DNA of 64,000 nt, taken from positions 8,773,501-8,837,500 of the forward strand of contig BSBM01000826.1 in the NCBI GenBank assembly GCA_027924585.1. Direction: 5' to 3'. The stretch's first letter is position 1. Each line of letters opens with the position of its first letter. Below the pieces are notes generated by a model. It worked only from the letters and a program-made list of their open reading frames with translations, had not been told where the DNA came from and ran no database searches. A program made the translations under genes and the position numbers. The stretch comes from Larix kaempferi (Eukaryota; Streptophyta; Pinopsida; Pinales; Pinaceae). Below, in pieces: positions 60,654 through 64,000 of the stretch.

Positions 60654-61171
60654 TGTTGAAGAATGTAACTTCGAAAGATATTCTTATTGTATTTTTATTG
60701 TAATTCCTTCAATAAATATTCATATTGTATTTGATCATGTAAAAATCTTAAATAAATCAAGTAAAATAGAAAATTCATCCCAATGGGTCAACTTCCCCAA
60801 ACAATGGGCAATCTTCCCTAAAAAATGGGAAAAACTGCCTAGTTAGGGAAGGATAGGTCGGCCCACTTAGGTAAAAAGGTCATGTTATAACTAGTATAAA
60901 TAAGAGTGGTGCCTATCTCATTTGGAAAATCACCCACTCAAGCTAGTTCGCATTAGTAGAGAGAAAATACATGTTAGCTTGTGAGAAATAGTAGTTGCAT
61001 TGAAGATATCTTATTCTTGGGTTTCATTGTTCTTCGGTTATTGTACAAGATTGACATTGTACTTGCCAACGAATCTATATTGAAGAATTTTTGCTTGTTT
61101 TTTCCCATGAGAGGGTTTTTCCATGATAAATTGTCGTGCACTCTTGTTTATGACGTGCTTGTCTATTCTTA
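60654..61171 (+). mobile_element. 5' LTR of the old plus-strand copia, B2 copy
   Basis: Starts TGTTGAAGAATG, has a TATA-like gtataaataagag near 60893, and ends near tctattctta. About 518 bp, without the 1555-bp segment seen in B1. Gag follows at 61615. Confidence 0.6.
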
Positions 61172-61614
61172 AGTAATCCTATTGTATATGCTAGAAGTGA
61201 AAATAAGGGTTTCTTGTTTCGAATGGTTTTCACCATAGATTGACATGAAAAGGAGGACAATGCAATTCACCCTAGGAGGGTGCATTTTTCTGTTGAGGAA
61301 TATTTTAGATACACAAATTTTGAATTTTGACCTTGTCACTACTACTCATGAAAACTAGGGTATCATATTTTTGAGATTTATGTCCACAGATTTGGCTGAA
61401 GGAAGGGTCTTCTCAACTCTCCTTAGGGAAGCACATCTTTGTCTCCATTCATAATTGCAAGATTCTGAAGTTGAAAATTTAGGGTTTCTGTGACAAACCC
61501 TAGGTCAACCAAGAAGCAAATTTTAGATGGAATTGAATAAAGCACTTGGTTGGATCATGTTGGCTCGTAAGTACTATTATATTTATTTCCATTTGAAATT
61601 CTCATTTTATCAAG
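61172..61614 (+). other. Copia leader, B2 copy
   Basis: Matches 15840-16280. It contains caccctaggagggtgcatttttc and gaagttgaaaatttaggg. No frame; untranslated leader of the copia. Confidence 0.5.
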
Positions 61615-62062
61615 ATGAAAACCAATACTAATATTGAGTATAAGCTTGAAAGAGCTAGTAAATTTCGAGCCTGGAAGTATAGAGTATTGCTCATGCTAGA
61701 AGAGAATGATTTGGACAACTATGTTAAGGAGGAAATTGCGGAGGAAAAGGGAGATGAATACAAGGCTAGAAACAAGAATAATTTTATTAGGGCCAAGAGG
61801 ATAATTGTTGAATCCATCAAGGATCACTTGATCCCCCAGATCTCACCATTGAAGAGTCCGAGGAGATGTTTGATTCATTGAAGAGACTATATGAAGAAGG
61901 AAAGAACATTAATAGGAAAATGACCTTGAGAAATCAACTCAAGGGTGTGAAGATGCAGAACTCAAAAAGTATCCAATCCTATTTCACAAGGGTCTCCCAA
62001 ATCAAAGAAAAACGAGAATATATTAGAGATAAGGTTGAAGAAGCAAAATTGGTGATGACTAC
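61615..62062 (+). pseudogene. Copia gag (UBN2-type) 5' part, B2 copy
   Basis: From ATG 61615: IEYKLERASKFRAWKYRVLLMLEENDLDNYV, FIRAKRIIVESIKDHLIP, then a one-base deletion near 61855-61860, continuing in another frame (MFDSLKRLYEEGKNINRKMTL, SIQSYFTRVSQIKEK). It lacks the two stops of the B1 copy. It ends at the retroposon target site tggtgatgactac (62050-62062). Confidence 0.85.
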
Positions 62063-62144
62063 CAACGTTCGCATGAGCTAGCTCCCTGCTGGAGCCCGCA
62101 AACCTCATGATAATAGCAGCCAGCTGCCGACACCGCATCCATTC
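62063..62144 (+). mobile_element. First 82 bp of the retroposon, B2 copy
   Basis: caacgttcgcatgagc... matches the start of the retroposon at 16730 (caccgctcgcacgagc...), directly after the same target site in copia gag. It is cut off by the LTR at 62145. Confidence 0.75.
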
Positions 62145-64000
62145 TGTAACACCCCAAAAATCGCTAAAAATTTAAAAATTTTAAAACAACATTTAATGCA
62201 AACTCTAACTTGTGCGGAATAATAATAATAAGCATTTATTACTAAAATGCTTATTGCGGAATAATTGATTTTTAACAAATTAGCTAAAGATAGCTTAACA
62301 CATTAATTAGATTGTAAACTTAGCATACCGGACAACAGATTATAAATGTAATTTGATAAACGATAATTCATTGCTCATATGTTATGTATCTAGTAATTAA
62401 TACTGACGACTTTGTTGTATGTTTCTGAAGGGGTTCCTACAGGGTGCCCTTGCATTTACTTAGGTTGATAGCTAAAGCATTGGAACTGTTTCTTTCTTTC
62501 GCAGATCTGCAGGTAAGGTATTAAGATAATTCCAGTACTTTAAGAGAATGCTATATGCTTCAGCTAGTCGTCTTTATTTATAAAAGAATGTGTACTGTCA
62601 TGCATAAAGGTATTGACGGTATGAAATTTTAGTCTTTCTTATCAACTTATACTATTTTTATCCTAACACGTGAAGTGTAGCTAGAAATATTTTGCACTAA
62701 ACTTATATTGTCATTAATGAAAACGAGAAGTGCAACTACTCTTCAGACTTTTCAAAAACGATACTTAGAATTACAGTTAGTATAAAATATAAGGGTCCTT
62801 TCAATCTGCATGATTAGTGACAGCTGGAAACATCAAAATATCAAAGAGTATTTATAACACATTAATAACAAGCATATGATGATAATCACTAATGTGATGA
62901 GGATAAACATTATGCGACCTTTGTGAATAAAAGAGTCTCACCTTGTTTTATTTAATCTCATAGTGCAATTATAATTTAATAATAGCATTATTATAATACT
63001 ATGATACATGCTAATGGCCTGCTAGACCCTTATGATATTTGTCACATGCATCCTAAACTACTATATGCTTTTGCAATATGAATCTACTATATCCACATAG
63101 GACTAAATATTATAATGTTATGCAAAAAGTGACAAATAGAAATTTGTGGACATTACTATATGATTTTGCAACTACCTACTAGATCAACATATAGACAGGG
63201 TATCGAAATATTATGATAAGTGACATAAGGGAAATTCTTGACATTATACCATGTTTTAACATATAAATAAAATGTTAAAACAATAAAGTATCAATATAAT
63301 ACGAAATGAAGTTTAACATTTGAATCATAATATATATATATATGCATATTGTATGAAATGCAATCAAACTTTTTATAAAAACATATACCATAGATATAAT
63401 ATGTGCTTTCTATGCGAAATGTAACGAAACTTTGGAAACATATAACACCTAGACATAACATGCCTACTATGCGAAATTGCAACGAAGCTTTGGAAATATG
63501 TAACATAGATATGTTATGTGTGTGCTATGCGAAAATACAAACAAAACTTTGGAATATATAACATATAACATTTAAACGTAAACATTCATACTATGCGAAA
63601 TGTAAACGAAGACTTTGGAATATAATGTATAACCTAAGCAGGGATTCGTGCTTATGATATTTATTACGATACTGACAGGAGTTAAATGCCACTGCAGGTA
63701 TGGTCTGGCAAGAGTGATACGTTAGCATTGGACATTTATGAGACCCCTGCGAATCCTTGGTGGATTGCTCCGTTGGAGAAACAATGAATGGCTCCACGTG
63801 ATGATCTTCGTAAGAGTTGTATGAAACCTGCCGAGCTGTAGCATGCTCCTTGTTGATGTGGCCTCCGACCGTTCTCGTTATTGAATGCGCCATTAATTGA
63901 GAAGCTTGTTCGTATTACTGCTTTGGTAGTAGCGTTGCTTGGCTGGCCTGTTCTCCTCCGTCGATCTAGATCTGTCTTGGTTAATGTGACTCAACCCTAA
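62145..64000. mobile_element. Start of a probable gypsy LTR, runs off the window
   Basis: Similarity to block B stops exactly at TGTAACACCCCAAAAATCGC, a typical opening of plant gypsy LTRs. The other end, target duplication and coding region are beyond the window. No gag or pol frame is seen to 64000. The orientation and the LTR length are unknown. Confidence 0.55.
63340..63640. repeat. Degenerate 56-66 bp tandem repeat in the terminal LTR
   Basis: tatgcgaaa boxes at 63411, 63468, 63526 and 63592, each followed by .acgaa.ctttggaa and an ataacat stretch; a weaker unit precedes at about 63345. Confidence 0.75.

Overview
The window reads as nuclear DNA of a land plant with a large, repeat-filled genome. 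The evidence is plant-type DREB2-like AP2/ERF transcription factor genes surrounded by layered Ty1/copia, Ty3/gypsy, LINE and Helitron remnants, many of them nested. The style of the copia polyproteins, the amount of old decayed insertion and the AT-rich filler make me think of a gymnosperm (conifer), but that is an inference from general impression and was not searched. No bacterial operon, CRISPR, rRNA or functional tRNA gene was seen.

Layout. (A1) 1-9751: end of a copia LTR-type repeat, a non-coding flank, an intact single-exon DREB2-like AP2/ERF gene (3712-4719, minus) with a TATA box, a long hairpin, and a dead Helitron RepHel gene (5925-9751, minus). 10139-11590: Ty3/gypsy pol remnant. 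(B1) 11203-16729: gypsy fragment, a minus-strand copia LTR with its primer-binding site, then a plus-strand copia LTR and broken gag. That gag is interrupted by a ~1.46 kb poly(A)-tailed retroposon (13-bp target duplication), which is itself interrupted by a full-length 7.3 kb copia element (17092-24389, minus, 5-bp target duplication). The older copia resumes at 25508 (rest of gag) and 26390-27402 (RT). A 2.4 kb solo LTR (27408-29803) follows. (A3) 29809-32939: third, broken AP2/ERF copy. 32940-35760: minus-strand copia remnant lacking integrase and carrying a ~1.09 kb TIR-type insertion. (A2) ~36240-47987: second intact AP2/ERF gene (41760-42761) and a longer dead Helitron gene (43983-48825), with a 1.7 kb solo LTR inserted at 36503-38199. 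48.9-58.1 kb: SINE-like sequence, microsatellites, a G-rich minisatellite, degenerate repeats, an L1-type LINE lacking its RT (about 52.45-55.87 kb, minus) and a 43-bp minisatellite. (B2) 58154-62144: second copy of B, cut by the start of a probable gypsy LTR at 62145 that runs to the window end.

A and B recur in the same order and orientation, which suggests one large ancient tandem duplication (unit roughly 36-38 kb) later eroded by insertions and deletions. Both Helitron copies share the same inactivating changes, so the Helitron was dead before duplication, yet the AP2/ERF frame is open in both A copies. The two AP2/ERF genes are the only candidates for functional host genes. They would encode nuclear, DRE/GCC-type DNA-binding activators. 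Everything else is best read as transposable-element sequence or decayed filler.
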